Below are positions 32,285 to 41,393 of a stretch of DNA of 64,000 nucleotides, in pieces. The DNA is from Sunxiuqinia indica. GTDB taxonomy: Bacteria > Bacteroidota > Bacteroidia > Bacteroidales > Prolixibacteraceae. The DNA is taken from assembly GCF_009847015.1 (NCBI RefSeq), contig NZ_WVEM01000007.1:31341-95340 (forward strand), written 5' to 3'. How positions within the stretch are numbered: the stretch's first letter is position 1; each line of letters begins with the position of its first letter. Made by a program: the position numbers and the translations under genes. Below the pieces are notes generated by a model. That model was not told the origin of the DNA. It did not search any database and saw nothing but the letters and a program-made list of their open reading frames with translations.

Positions 32285-32719
32285 TCAGATTGTCATATCC
32301 GGGTATTTTTCTTTCATCGATTGAATGGATTCTTTAATCATCTCGGTCAATACGCTTTCATCAATGTCTTCCAGCTTTTTGACGTATAGGCAGGCTTTTC
32401 CTGTTTTATGCTTCCCGAGTTTTTTGTATAAATCAGCCAGCCTTTTATCATTTTCACATGACATCAGGTAAATGGACAGGTTTTGTTTACGGGGCGAGAA
32501 TCCTGTTACAAACCAGTCTCCTTCGCGTCCGCTGGCATATTTGTAATGATAAGTTCCAAAACCAATAATACTTTCACCCCACATTTGGGGTTGGCTATTC
32601 GTTAATTTTTTCATGATTTCAAGCAGTCGGAAGCCGTCTTTCCGTTTTTGCCCGGGTTCAATTTCGTTCAGGAAATTTTCCACTGATCGGTCGTTTGGAG
32701 TTGTCTTCAATTCAGCCAT
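32285..32719 (-). CDS. DUF1801 domain protein
   Basis: A 144-residue cytoplasmic protein with the DUF1801/YdhG-like fold; the signature MWGESIIGFGTYHYKYASGREGDW and PRKQNLSIYLM match it. Function is unknown; relatives include proteins of unknown role in iron/anaerobic contexts. I chose the ATG at 32719 rather than the one at 32791, because the upstream stretch runs into a palindromic repeat element (32762-32855) that has invaded the 5' region. Confidence 0.8.
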   Translation of the reverse strand: MAELKTTPNDRSVENFLNEIEPGQKRKDGFRLLEIMKKLTNSQPQMWGESIIGFGTYHYKYASGREGDWFVTGFSPRKQNLSIYLMSCENDKRLADLYKKLGKHKTGKACLYVKKLEDIDESVLTEMIKESIQSMKEKYPDMTI

Positions 32720-32761
32720 TTCGTATTTTTCTTCATTAGTGTCCGGTTCAAATTTCAAATG

Positions 32762-32855
32762 ATGGGCTAAAGCCCGTGTCGTATCCGGCATTCACTAACC
32801 CCGGGATTAATCCCGGGGTTAGTCATCGCACTAGAGCGTACGGGCTTTAGCCCAT
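32762..32855. repeat. REP/BIME-like nested palindrome
   Basis: Outer arms ATGGGCTAAAGCCCG (32762-32776) and CGGGCTTTAGCCCAT (32841-32855) are perfect reverse complements; an inner pair ACTAACCCCGGGA (32794-32806) and TCCCGGGGTTAGT (32811-32823) is also perfect. Elements with GGGCTAAAGCCC are frequent in Bacteroidota genomes and are thought to be mobilised by RAYT-type transposases. No RAYT gene is in the window. The element reaches the coding start of the DUF1801 gene. Confidence 0.7.
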
Positions 32856-33171
32856 AACTTTTTTTTATCGAACAATCAGGGCTTACAGATGGTTTAGGCA
32901 TGAATTGATCGATGAGCAGGAGTTCGAAGTCGCATAGAAAGGGAAAACATCATTTCACAATATCAGTTCTTCGAAGTTGAAATTAATTGAGCTTTTTACA
33001 CTCTTCCTGAAATCCCAGGTGAATATTTAAATAGATCTTTTTAGTGATGACGGGATCTTTGCGATTCTTGATGCTGTTAAGACAAACTTTTCCATATCGA
33101 TAAAAGTTAAGAACGAGTCATTCCTAATGGATTTGGTATTTCTTAATTTAGGATTTGTTTATCTTCGTGGC
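32856..33171. other. Upstream region of hydE
   Basis: About 300 bases with no gene. Near the end TATCTTCG (33160-33167) resembles a -7 TAnnTTTG box with one mismatch, which would start transcription close to the chosen hydE start codon. No further structure seen. Confidence 0.35.
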
Positions 33172-34260
33172 GTGAAAAAAGTTCAGGAAATAGTCGCACA
33201 GGAAATGTTTTCAAAAGCCGATTTAATTCGTCTGTTGGAAGCAGAAGGGGATGACCGGCAATTGTTGTTTGAAGCAGCCCAGGCAAAAAAGCTTGAGGTC
33301 GTTGGGAAGAAGGTTTTTTTCCGCGGATTGGTTGAGTTTTCGAATATTTGCTCGAAAGACTGTCTTTACTGCGGCATCCGGAAGAGTAATGAAAAGGTGG
33401 TTCGCTACGAAGCAAGCGATGATGAAATACTGGCTGCCTGTCATTTTGCCTGGGAAAATCACTTTGGCTCGGTTGTTCTGCAGTCGGGTGAGTTGTCGTC
33501 ACCGGTGTTTATCAATCGGGTTGATCGCTTGGTGAAATCCATCAAAAGATTGTCGAATGATGAGTTGGGAATTACCCTTTCCTGTGGGGAGCAAAAACCG
33601 GAAACGTACCAGCGCTGGTTTGAGAGTGGTGCTCATCGATACTTGTTGCGTATTGAAAGCTCCAACGCTGATTTATACTATAAAATTCATCCCAATAACC
33701 CCTTGCACTCATTTGACAAACGACTGGAATGCCTGAGCTCATTGAAGGAATGTGGCTACCAGGTTGGAACCGGAGTGATGATTGGCTTACCTTTTCAGGA
33801 GACCGGCCACCTGGCTGAAGACCTGCTTTTTCTGAAAAAACTGGATGTCGATATGGTTGGCATGGGACCTTATATTGAGCATGAAGATACGCCCTTGTAT
33901 GCGTACCGCCGGCAGTTGGCGTCGAAGCAAGGCCGATTCGACCTGGCTTTAAAAATGATAGCGGCTTTGCGGCTGCTCATGCCCGATATTAATATTGCTG
34001 CGGCTACTGCTTTGCAAGCCATTGATCCGGTTGGGAGAGAAAAAGCCTTGAAAATTGGAGCTAACGTGATTATGCCAAATCTAACTCCTTGCGATTTCCG
34101 AAAGGAATATCAGTTATATGAAGATAAACCGTGTTTGGATGAAGATGCAGAACTTTGCCGCAATTGTCTGGAGGCTCGAATTGAAATGGCCGGCAGCGAA
34201 ATTGGTTATGGTGAATGGGGCGATTCGAAACATTTTAAAGGGCGAACGGCTCAAAATTGA
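33172..34260 (+). CDS. hydE: [FeFe]-hydrogenase maturation radical SAM enzyme HydE
   Basis: A radical SAM enzyme of about 362 residues that acts with HydG and HydF to build the dithiolate-bridged 2Fe unit of the H-cluster. The SAM cluster motif CxxxCxxC is at Cys60, Cys64 and Cys67 (CSKDCLYC), followed by GIRKSN and VLQSGE, as in Thermotoga HydE. I chose the GTG at 33172 because the length to the first Cys then fits the family and a -7-like box precedes it; an ATG at 33127 would give a 377-residue protein and an ATG at 33205 a shorter one. Reads divergently from the TM1266 operon. Confidence 0.93.
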   Translation: MKKVQEIVAQEMFSKADLIRLLEAEGDDRQLLFEAAQAKKLEVVGKKVFFRGLVEFSNICSKDCLYCGIRKSNEKVVRYEASDDEILAACHFAWENHFGSVVLQSGELSSPVFINRVDRLVKSIKRLSNDELGITLSCGEQKPETYQRWFESGAHRYLLRIESSNADLYYKIHPNNPLHSFDKRLECLSSLKECGYQVGTGVMIGLPFQETGHLAEDLLFLKKLDVDMVGMGPYIEHEDTPLYAYRRQLASKQGRFDLALKMIAALRLLMPDINIAAATALQAIDPVGREKALKIGANVIMPNLTPCDFRKEYQLYEDKPCLDEDAELCRNCLEARIEMAGSEIGYGEWGDSKHFKGRTAQN

Positions 34261-34275
34261 AGCACTTCCTATTGA

Positions 34276-34755
34276 CTAGAACAACGTTTTTTTATAATTG
34301 GCATTCTCCATTTCGTGGCGCAGTAACCACTTTTTCCGCCAAATTCCCCCGGCATAACCCACAAGTTTGTTATTGCGGCCAATTACCCGATGGCAAGGAA
34401 CAACTATTGAAAGCGGATTTTTAGCATTGGCTCCTCCCACGGCTCGCACCAGCTTTTTATCGCTAAGTAGGTCCGCCAACTCACTGTAGGTAATTTGTCG
34501 TCCGTACTCAATTGCTTCCAATTGTTTCCAAACTCTTAGTTGAAATTCGGTTCCCGATGGCTGAATTGGCAAATCGAATTGGAATAAACGACCCGCAAAG
34601 TACTCGTCAAATTGCTCCGTGATTAGCTTTTTTAGTTTTGGACTGAAATCGGTCGTGTTGACTTCGTGTTCAGTGAAATGAATTCCAGAGATAGCGTTGG
34701 CTGATGAATCAATTTGCAACAATCCAATTGGAGATATGTATGTAATAGATGGCAT
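34276..34755 (-). CDS. ogt: Methylated-DNA-protein-cysteine S-methyltransferase
   Basis: A 159-residue DNA repair protein that transfers alkyl groups from O6-alkylguanine to its own cysteine. The active-site motif PCHRVIG is present, with the helix-turn-helix segment ITYSELADLL before it and GYAGGIWRKKWLL after. Length fits the single-domain Ogt type. It sits between hydE and the hydA operon and reads opposite to hydE, so it is not part of the hydrogenase system by any obvious link. Confidence 0.93.
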   Translation of the reverse strand: MPSITYISPIGLLQIDSSANAISGIHFTEHEVNTTDFSPKLKKLITEQFDEYFAGRLFQFDLPIQPSGTEFQLRVWKQLEAIEYGRQITYSELADLLSDKKLVRAVGGANAKNPLSIVVPCHRVIGRNNKLVGYAGGIWRKKWLLRHEMENANYKKTLF

Positions 34756-34999
34756 TGACCTTTTTTGTTTTTATTGAAGTTAACATTTAGGTAACGTAGA
34801 ATTAACAAAAAAGTTTGGATGAAAATGAGTTTTGAAGGAAGAACAGTTTTGCGGTTCGTCTTTCTTTATTGGTCGATTGCATTATACGTTACATTTGTTA
34901 GCCATTGTAAAAATCCGCCCGGAATCCAATTGTTTTTCAGCTACTTTTCGATTAAACTATTGGCTTGTGCCAAGCAGGAAAGCGGGTAATTAATTAAAA

Positions 35000-35034
35000 G
35001 AGTCAGCCTTTCTGCAAAAAGAGAAGGCTGACTC
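35000..35034 (-). terminator. Terminator of the hydCBA operon
   Basis: GAGTCAGCCTT (35000-35010) and AAGGCTGACTC (35024-35034) form a perfect 11-bp stem with a 13-base loop, 15 bases after the hydA stop. The leftward transcript then reads TTTTAATTAATT; the rightward side also has a run of T, so it may work in both directions. Confidence 0.8.
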
Positions 35035-35048
35035 GAAGGTTTTTTTAG

Positions 35049-36839
35049 TTAGAAGCGATCTCGCGGAGTATACTTCGTGTGTAACAGAAGATGAGATTTT
35101 GCTCCCAGCGGTTCGCCCAGATAGTCTTGATAAATTTTAAGTACTTCAGGATTTTCGTGAGACTTTCGCAAGGGCATGTTTTTATCTTCGGCATAAATTG
35201 CTTCAGTCCTTTTTTGCCTGATCTCTGGACTTGTAGGAATCGGTTGTCCTCCGCCTCCCAGGCATCCTCCCGGGCAAGCCATTATCTCAATAAAATGATA
35301 GTCGCTGGTTCCGTTTTTTACGGCGTCCATTACTTTTTTAGCATTCACCAATCCGTGTGCTACCGCGCATTTCAGTTCAATACCATCCAGGAAACTCCAC
35401 TCTTTTAACGGATGATCAATTTTAATGCCGGCTTCTTTAACGCCCTCCATCCCCCGCACAGGAATGATGTTGAGGTTTTTAAATGGAACCTCGCGGCCGG
35501 TAACTAATTCGTAGGCAGTTCGTAGCGCAGCTTCCATTACTCCGCCGGTAGCTCCAAAAATAGCACCGGCTCCTGTCGATTCTCCCATAAGACGGTCGTA
35601 TTTGGCATCGGGAAGTTTAGCGAAATTGATACCCGCTTGCTTGATCATAATAGCCAACTCACGGGTGGTCAGCACATAGTCAACATCGCGAAAACCACTA
35701 TCGTGCATTTCGGGCCGATTGGCTTCAAACTTTTTGGCTGTGCAAGGCATGATTGAGACTGAAACAATTTTGTCAGGATCGATTTTATTAGCTTTTGCAT
35801 AGTATGTTTTTACCAACGCTCCAAACATTTGTTGAGGCGACTTACACGTAGAGAGGTGTTCCAAAAACTCGGGATACATGTGCTCCACGTATTTGATCCA
35901 GCCAGGAGAGCAGGAGGTTGCCAGCGGAAGTTTTACCTGATCATCTTTTTCAGCAAGCACTTTTCTCAACCGATTTAGTAATTCTGTTCCTTCTTCAATA
36001 ATCGTGAGGTCGGCTGTAAAGTCGGTATCCAGAACAGAGTTAAAGCCCAGGCGTTTGAGCGCTGATACCATTTTGCCTGTCACCCGTTCGCCAACTTCCA
36101 GCCCGAGTTCTTCGCCAAGTCCAACGCGTATGGCCGGAGCTGTTTGAACAACCACATGCTTTTGTGGATCAGAAATGGCATCCCAAACTTCCTCAATATA
36201 GTTGTGCTCGACCAAGGCGCCGGTAGGACAATGATTAACGCACTGTCCGCAATTGGTGCATATCACATCGTTCATTGCTTTTTCAAAAAAAGTAGCAATT
36301 TTCATTTCATCGCCTTTATAGGCAACCGTGAGCGCATTCACCCCTTGCATTTCAGCACAAGTGCGAACGCAACGCTGGCAGCGAATGCATTTGCTGTCAT
36401 CTTTTACGATTGAGGGTGAAAACTGGTCGATGGTATAATTTTTCAGAGGGGCTAGTCGTAAGAAATCCTGCGTCATAATTTTATATTCTGAAGCTAATTC
36501 CTGTAGTTCGCAATTTCCGTTCTTATAACACTTGGTGCAGTCTGAGTTGTGTTCGGATAACAGCAGTTCGATGATGTGTTTGCGCGAATTTCTTACTTTC
36601 AAACTATTGGAGTGAATTTCCATTTCTTCTTCACAAGGAGTGGCACAGGCCGCGGCCAGTCGTTTTTGCCCGGCAACTTCAACCACGCACACCCGGCAAT
36701 TTCCGGCAATGCAAAGGTCTTTGTGGTAGCAGAGTGTTGGAATAATTATTCCGGCTTTGTTCGCGGCGTCCAGGATTGTTTTTCCTTTTTCAATTTCAAG
36801 CTGAAAACCATTAATCGTGACATTTATTTGACTACTCAT
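35049..36839 (-). CDS. hydA: [FeFe] hydrogenase catalytic subunit HydA
   Basis: A 596-residue enzyme that reversibly makes H2. N-terminal [2Fe-2S] ligands are Cys37, Cys48, Cys51 and Cys65; the His-ligated [4Fe-4S] uses His97, Cys101, Cys104 and Cys110; two further [4Fe-4S] sites are CIRCQRC with C161 and CTNCGQC with C204. The H-cluster motifs are TSCSPGW (Cys310), MPCTAKKFE (Cys366) and ACPGGC (Cys522, Cys526). This layout is that of the trimeric NADH-linked group A enzymes. It lacks the C-terminal [2Fe-2S] domain of the Thermotoga type. Last gene of hydCBA, 18 bases after hydB. Confidence 0.95.
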   Translation of the reverse strand: MSSQINVTINGFQLEIEKGKTILDAANKAGIIIPTLCYHKDLCIAGNCRVCVVEVAGQKRLAAACATPCEEEMEIHSNSLKVRNSRKHIIELLLSEHNSDCTKCYKNGNCELQELASEYKIMTQDFLRLAPLKNYTIDQFSPSIVKDDSKCIRCQRCVRTCAEMQGVNALTVAYKGDEMKIATFFEKAMNDVICTNCGQCVNHCPTGALVEHNYIEEVWDAISDPQKHVVVQTAPAIRVGLGEELGLEVGERVTGKMVSALKRLGFNSVLDTDFTADLTIIEEGTELLNRLRKVLAEKDDQVKLPLATSCSPGWIKYVEHMYPEFLEHLSTCKSPQQMFGALVKTYYAKANKIDPDKIVSVSIMPCTAKKFEANRPEMHDSGFRDVDYVLTTRELAIMIKQAGINFAKLPDAKYDRLMGESTGAGAIFGATGGVMEAALRTAYELVTGREVPFKNLNIIPVRGMEGVKEAGIKIDHPLKEWSFLDGIELKCAVAHGLVNAKKVMDAVKNGTSDYHFIEIMACPGGCLGGGGQPIPTSPEIRQKRTEAIYAEDKNMPLRKSHENPEVLKIYQDYLGEPLGAKSHLLLHTKYTPRDRF

Positions 36840-36857
36840 TGTTGTTGCTTTTTGGTA

Positions 36858-38045
36858 TTAGTAAATCATTTCTTCCCTGAAATTTTCGACGATTGAACTG
36901 AACGAGTTAGCAACCGATTGTCCCAATCCGCACTTGGCAGTCAGTTGCATGGTTTCAGTAAGTTTCAGCAGCTTGTTGAGATATTGAGCAGGTTTTTCGC
37001 CTCTTTTTACTGCTTTTATTCCACTATGAAGTTGTTGGCAACCCACGCGGCAAGGGGTGCATTGTCCGCAGCTTTCCTCCCGAAAAAAATCCAGGTAGTT
37101 GTCCAGTACATTGTACATCGAACGAGAGCTGTTAAACAGCATCATGGAGCCTCCGGTGGGTAACGAAATTCCGGTTAGCTTACCACGGTAGCCAATGGTT
37201 GTTTTTTCGAATCGCTTGCGGGGAACCAGAAATCCGGATGCACCGCCAACCTGAACGGCTTTGGTGTCGCCATCGCCAAATTCAGCTACAAAATCCTGTA
37301 AGCTCATGCCCAACTCCAGCTCGTAAATGCCGGGCTTTGGTGTATCTCCCGAAACGGAAAACAGCTTTGAACCGCGAGAATACTGTACACCCAGATCGTA
37401 AAATTTTTTTGCGCCGTACTTGAAAATGGTAAAAGCATGTGCCAGCGTTTCTACGTTATTCACAACAGTGGCTTTTCCCAGATATCCGAACGAGGTCGGG
37501 TAGGGTGGTTTGTTGCGAGGTTCGCCCCGCTTTCCTTCCATCGACTCAAAAAGCGCTGTTTCCTCGCCGCAAATGTAGGCACCGCTGCCAAGGAATATTT
37601 TCACACTAAAATTGAGACCTGCTTCTTTGCAGTAGTGTTCAAATTCTCCAATTACTTTTGTTAGTTCGGGAGCCAGAAATTTATATTCGCCACGCAGATA
37701 AATAAAACCTTCTTGCGAACCAACAACATGGGCGCAAACTGCCATTGCTGTTAGCACTTTATACGGAACCTCCGAAAGAATTTCGCGGTCTTTAAATGTT
37801 CCCGGTTCTCCTTCGTCGGCATTGCAAATCACATATTTTTTATCCGATCGGTATTCGGCTGTTAATTTCCATTTTAAGCCGGTTGGAAATCCTGCTCCTC
37901 CGCGCCCTTTAAGTTCCGAACTCATCAATTCGTTAATCAGTTCCTGAGAGGGTTTCTTTAAGCTTTTGTCGAGAATTTTTTTCCAGTCATTGTCATTCTT
38001 AAAAATGAAATCGGCTCTTTTTAATTGATATGTTGCTGCAACCAT
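36858..38045 (-). CDS. hydB: NuoF-like NADH-binding hydrogenase subunit HydB (short form)
   Basis: A 395-residue diaphorase subunit. The FMN/NADH site GRGGAGFPTGLKWK (47-60), NADEGEPGTFKDR and GAYICGEETAL are present, and the NuoF [4Fe-4S] site uses Cys326, Cys329, Cys332 and Cys372. Bifurcating relatives such as Thermotoga HydB (about 626 residues) add an N-terminal [2Fe-2S] domain and a C-terminal ferredoxin domain; this protein has neither. It may therefore pass electrons only between NADH and HydA. Ten bases after hydC, 18 before hydA. Confidence 0.93.
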   Translation of the reverse strand: MVAATYQLKRADFIFKNDNDWKKILDKSLKKPSQELINELMSSELKGRGGAGFPTGLKWKLTAEYRSDKKYVICNADEGEPGTFKDREILSEVPYKVLTAMAVCAHVVGSQEGFIYLRGEYKFLAPELTKVIGEFEHYCKEAGLNFSVKIFLGSGAYICGEETALFESMEGKRGEPRNKPPYPTSFGYLGKATVVNNVETLAHAFTIFKYGAKKFYDLGVQYSRGSKLFSVSGDTPKPGIYELELGMSLQDFVAEFGDGDTKAVQVGGASGFLVPRKRFEKTTIGYRGKLTGISLPTGGSMMLFNSSRSMYNVLDNYLDFFREESCGQCTPCRVGCQQLHSGIKAVKRGEKPAQYLNKLLKLTETMQLTAKCGLGQSVANSFSSIVENFREEMIY

Positions 38046-38055
38046 AATGTTGTGT

Positions 38056-38520
38056 TTATTTTTTAAGGTACTGGGTTAAAATATCTCTGACTGACTCAGG
38101 CGTAAGTTCCGTATACACTTCGTTATTGATCAGCATTGCCGGAGCCTTGTGACACCAGCCCAGACAGTTGGTTTGCAGTAGCGAAAATTTACCGTCTGGC
38201 GTAGTCTCACCCATGCCAATTTTCAACATGTTTTCAATGGTTAGTAGAATTTGGTTTTTGCCTTTCATCGAACAAGTGATTGTTTTACACACCCGAATAA
38301 TATAAGTGCCCATTTTTTGGTATTCCAGAAACGAATAGAATGTTGCTGTGCCATAAACGTCAGCTGCAGGCATGTCCAGTTCACGGGCAATCTCAATCAT
38401 CGAATGCTCCGACAGGTATTTTTCCTGTTCGACAACGCCTTGTAAAATTGGCAATAGATTGGTGCGGTTTCTTCCGTGTTGGCTTGCCAGGTTTTTAATC
38501 AGATCTTGTACTGGATCCAT
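38056..38520 (-). CDS. hydC: NuoE-like hydrogenase subunit HydC
   Basis: A 154-residue thioredoxin-like [2Fe-2S] protein, the NuoE-type partner of the diaphorase subunit. The N-terminal helical part (1-65) carries the motif YGTATFYSF; the cluster ligands are Cys78, Cys83, Cys119 and Cys123 (CKTITC and CLGWC). Length matches the family. First gene of the hydCBA operon. No clear -7 box was found in the 340-bp upstream region shared with the divergent CYTH gene. Confidence 0.92.
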   Translation of the reverse strand: MDPVQDLIKNLASQHGRNRTNLLPILQGVVEQEKYLSEHSMIEIARELDMPAADVYGTATFYSFLEYQKMGTYIIRVCKTITCSMKGKNQILLTIENMLKIGMGETTPDGKFSLLQTNCLGWCHKAPAMLINNEVYTELTPESVRDILTQYLKK

Positions 38521-38811
38521 GTAGATTGATTTATTGGTTTTTAAGCGATGAAAATCGTAGTTGTTTGAAAAAACGCCTAATAAAAGGCCAGGTCGGAGCC
38601 GCTGATGACTTTGCTTTTCTCAGAGTGCAAGTAAAGATCATTTGTGCACTTTAGTGGTAAAATTAAGGAAGCTGAATCGATTTATATAAAGACATTTGTC
38701 AGAATATTAAAATAGTAATCTGTTTTGCAGCATAGTTTAGTTATTTACGTCATCGTTGAAAAGATTTGTGAGCTCATGGTGCTTATTAAGAATTATTTGA
38801 TCTTTTAATTC
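38521..38811. promoter_or_regulatory. Shared upstream region of hydCBA and the CYTH gene
   Basis: About 290 bases without a gene. It must hold the hydC promoter, but none of the boxes fits TAnnTTTG well on the minus strand. A small imperfect palindrome GACATTTGTC (38691-38700) and a weak hairpin GCCT-N6-AGGC (38575-38588) are the only structures seen. No Rex-type TTGTTAA site was found. Confidence 0.35.
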
Positions 38812-38840
38812 TTGTAATGCCCTGCTGAAGTGTATTTTTG
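38812..38840 (+). promoter_or_regulatory. Promoter of the CYTH gene
   Basis: TTG (38812-38814, -33) and TATTTTTG (38833-38840, -7) are 18 bases apart, close to the Bacteroidota consensus. Transcription would begin about 38846, leaving a leader of about 16 bases before the ATG at 38862. This rules out the in-frame ATG at 38838, which lies inside the -7 box. Confidence 0.65.
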
Positions 38841-38861
38841 CGGAGAAGAATCATCAACATT

Positions 38862-39326
38862 ATGGCAATAGAAATAGAAAGGAAGTTTCTGATAAACGAG
38901 GCGCTACTTCAAGAGCCCGTGAAAAAGATAAGTATGGTGCAAGCTTATTTGCAAACTGATCCGGATCGAACAATTCGGGTTCGTATTGCCGATGAAGCAG
39001 CTTACCTCACAATAAAGGGACGAGGAAACGGAATTTCGAGACCGGAGTTTGAATATGAAATACCGGTTGATGATGCCGAAGAGCTATTAAAGTTAGCTGT
39101 GTATCCACCAGTTGAAAAGGATCGTTTCCATATTGTCGTAAATAATCGCACTTGGGAAGTTGACTTTTTTAAGGGAGCCAACAAAGGACTGTTTTTAGCA
39201 GAATTGGAGCTTGATGCTGAAAATGAGTCTTTTGAAATGCCAGTCTGGATTACAAAGGAAGTGACTGGTCAGGAAAAATATCATAATTCGTATCTGGCAA
39301 AATATCCATTTTCAACCTGGAAATAG
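38862..39326 (+). CDS. CYTH domain protein
   Basis: A 154-residue protein with the CYTH (CyaB/thiamine triphosphatase) fold: the metal-binding EIERKF motif near the start, then RTIRVRI, YLTIKGRG and the acidic LELDAE strand. CYTH enzymes bind triphosphate substrates; the single-domain form is usually an inorganic triphosphatase or a class IV adenylate cyclase, and which one cannot be told here. The start is set by the promoter at 38812-38840. It is followed 87 bases later by the DUF3078 gene. Confidence 0.85.
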   Translation: MAIEIERKFLINEALLQEPVKKISMVQAYLQTDPDRTIRVRIADEAAYLTIKGRGNGISRPEFEYEIPVDDAEELLKLAVYPPVEKDRFHIVVNNRTWEVDFFKGANKGLFLAELELDAENESFEMPVWITKEVTGQEKYHNSYLAKYPFSTWK

Positions 39327-39413
39327 TCGAATGGCTTAATTTTTGTATGTTGAGCACAAGATTTTTTTGTGTGCGTCGTTTTTAAGAGAAGCCAATATAA
39401 ACCCTTTTAGTTT

Positions 39414-41390
39414 ATGAGAAGCAGATTAATACTAGCTGTTACTTTTTACTTTGTCATTTTTTGTGTCGTTTCTAAGGCCGAGGAGTCACCTCGTAGAAAT
39501 GAGAAAAGTTCTTCAATTGATTCGGTTCAAGTCAGCGTTGATTACCTCAACCATTTTTTATATCAGAACAGCGATTGGATCCCAGTCGATAATGAGCTTG
39601 GGAAAAGCCTGAAAGGCTTGGTTCACTTTGCAGAGGATGAAGATATAGATACGATACTGTACAAGCTTGAAAAGTATCGCATGGTCGATGATCCTAGTTT
39701 TTTTTATCGGCCGGTAGATCGTGTTTCCGATTCTTTAGAAGTAGCGGGCTATGTGTCGAAAAAGGAATTGGATGAGAAATTGAGTCGTAAGGAGCGATCC
39801 ATTCGGTCAACAATCGTAAAAGACGAGATTGCTGTCCCTGAGGAAATTTTTGAAAAACTGGATGAGAAAGTGAATCTGCTGGCAAAGGATGAGGTTGATT
39901 TTTTGTTAAGAGATTCTCTTGTCATTTTGCCCGATAGCTTAAAAGGGTTTGATGTAATTCCTGATTCAATTATAAGTAGTCCCGCAGATTTTATACGCCT
40001 GCAAAAAATGGATAGTCTGAAACGCATATTGCTCGAAGAAGCACGTATTCATTACAATAATAATATGCTGAATTTTTATATAGATTCAGTCAGCGATGCT
40101 TATCGGACTCAGTATATTCAGGAATATGTCCAAAAGGAAAAAGCGGAGCTGGTTGATTCAACTCGGGCTCAAAACAGGGAAATACTGAGAAAATACAATC
40201 AGGCGGTGATGAAGGCTATTAATGATTCGATTTCGAAAAAGATTGATGTGTTAACCAATTTTGCTAAAAAGGATTCGATAAATTTATGGGTGAAAAACAG
40301 TGAAGGCGATTCTACAAGAGTTATCCTTCGCAATAATGCTAATCGTTATACCCGAATGTTTTTAAAAAATGAGCAAAAGGATTCACTGGGTATTCGTATT
40401 CATAATGAGGGTAAAAACTCGATGCAGATTTTTATTGATGATGCTGTAACCCTTAAGAGATTTTCAACCCAACAAACAAAGGCTTTCGATTTCGATCAGT
40501 TTGAACCCGAGAGTAGCCTTCGTTCGATTGATCAACGCTATAAAGTGATTACTCCGTGGAGTTTAGGGGGCGATGGAAATTTTGGTTTTTCTCAAACTGC
40601 ACTGAGCAATTGGAAAAAGGGAGGGAAGAGTGCTCTGTCTACTTTGCTGGTCTTAAAAGGATTTGCGAATTATTCGTACAAAAAGGTAAAGTGGGAAAAC
40701 TCAGTTGAGCTTCGAAATGGCTGGATAAAACCATCGGGAATGATCCAGAAAAATGATGATAAGTTTGAATTTATCTCGCGTTATGGGTTAAGTGCCTTTA
40801 AAAAATGGTATTATAGTGCGGAGATCGATTTTCAAACTCAGCTATTTAATGGTTATAATTACCCGGATAGGGAGACTAAAATTTCAGCATTTTTAGCTCC
40901 GGCAAAAACATTGATTAAGCTTGGTTTAGATTATAAACCGAACAAAAACTTTTCGTTGTTTCTTTCACCTTTTACCTCAAAAACGGTTTATGTGAGAGAC
41001 ACCGTTGAGGTGGACCCAACTAAGTTTGGGATTGATAAAGGAAAGAAACGCTATTGGGAACCGGGTTTAAATGCCGATGTTTCGTATAAAACAGACATAA
41101 CACCTGATATTTCTTATCAGATGAAGTATAAAATGTTCATCAATTATAGCTCCCCTTTTTCAAAATTTGATGTTGATTGGGAAAATAATTTCGTGATGAA
41201 ATTGAACGATTTTATCAGTCTTCGGGCAATGTTGCATTTTATATACGACGATAATGTGAAATTCAAGGTTGGAGAAAAGGCTGATGGAAGTGATATTCTG
41301 GAGCCCAGATGGCAAATCAAAGAATTTATAACCATCGGCTTTTCCTATAAACTAAATAAACGTATCTTCCGACGAGAAAAAGTAAATTAA
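39414..41390 (+). CDS. Outer-membrane DUF3078-type protein
   Basis: A 658-residue exported protein (signal peptide 1-21, SKAEES). The long N-terminal part (30-380) is acidic and rich in coiled-coil-like DSxx repeats, with no recognised domain. The C-terminal part (about 385-658) is the DUF3078 domain: GGDGNFGFSQTALSNWKKGG and aromatic beta strands typical of a barrel. It is restricted to Bacteroidota and its function is unknown. The next gene starts three bases after its stop. Confidence 0.7.
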   Translation: MRSRLILAVTFYFVIFCVVSKAEESPRRNEKSSSIDSVQVSVDYLNHFLYQNSDWIPVDNELGKSLKGLVHFAEDEDIDTILYKLEKYRMVDDPSFFYRPVDRVSDSLEVAGYVSKKELDEKLSRKERSIRSTIVKDEIAVPEEIFEKLDEKVNLLAKDEVDFLLRDSLVILPDSLKGFDVIPDSIISSPADFIRLQKMDSLKRILLEEARIHYNNNMLNFYIDSVSDAYRTQYIQEYVQKEKAELVDSTRAQNREILRKYNQAVMKAINDSISKKIDVLTNFAKKDSINLWVKNSEGDSTRVILRNNANRYTRMFLKNEQKDSLGIRIHNEGKNSMQIFIDDAVTLKRFSTQQTKAFDFDQFEPESSLRSIDQRYKVITPWSLGGDGNFGFSQTALSNWKKGGKSALSTLLVLKGFANYSYKKVKWENSVELRNGWIKPSGMIQKNDDKFEFISRYGLSAFKKWYYSAEIDFQTQLFNGYNYPDRETKISAFLAPAKTLIKLGLDYKPNKNFSLFLSPFTSKTVYVRDTVEVDPTKFGIDKGKKRYWEPGLNADVSYKTDITPDISYQMKYKMFINYSSPFSKFDVDWENNFVMKLNDFISLRAMLHFIYDDNVKFKVGEKADGSDILEPRWQIKEFITIGFSYKLNKRIFRREKVN

Positions 41391-41393
41391 GCG

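Noticed and set aside
38691-38700. GACATTTGTC as an operator of hydCBA
   Set aside because: Only four bases per arm and no second copy; may be chance.
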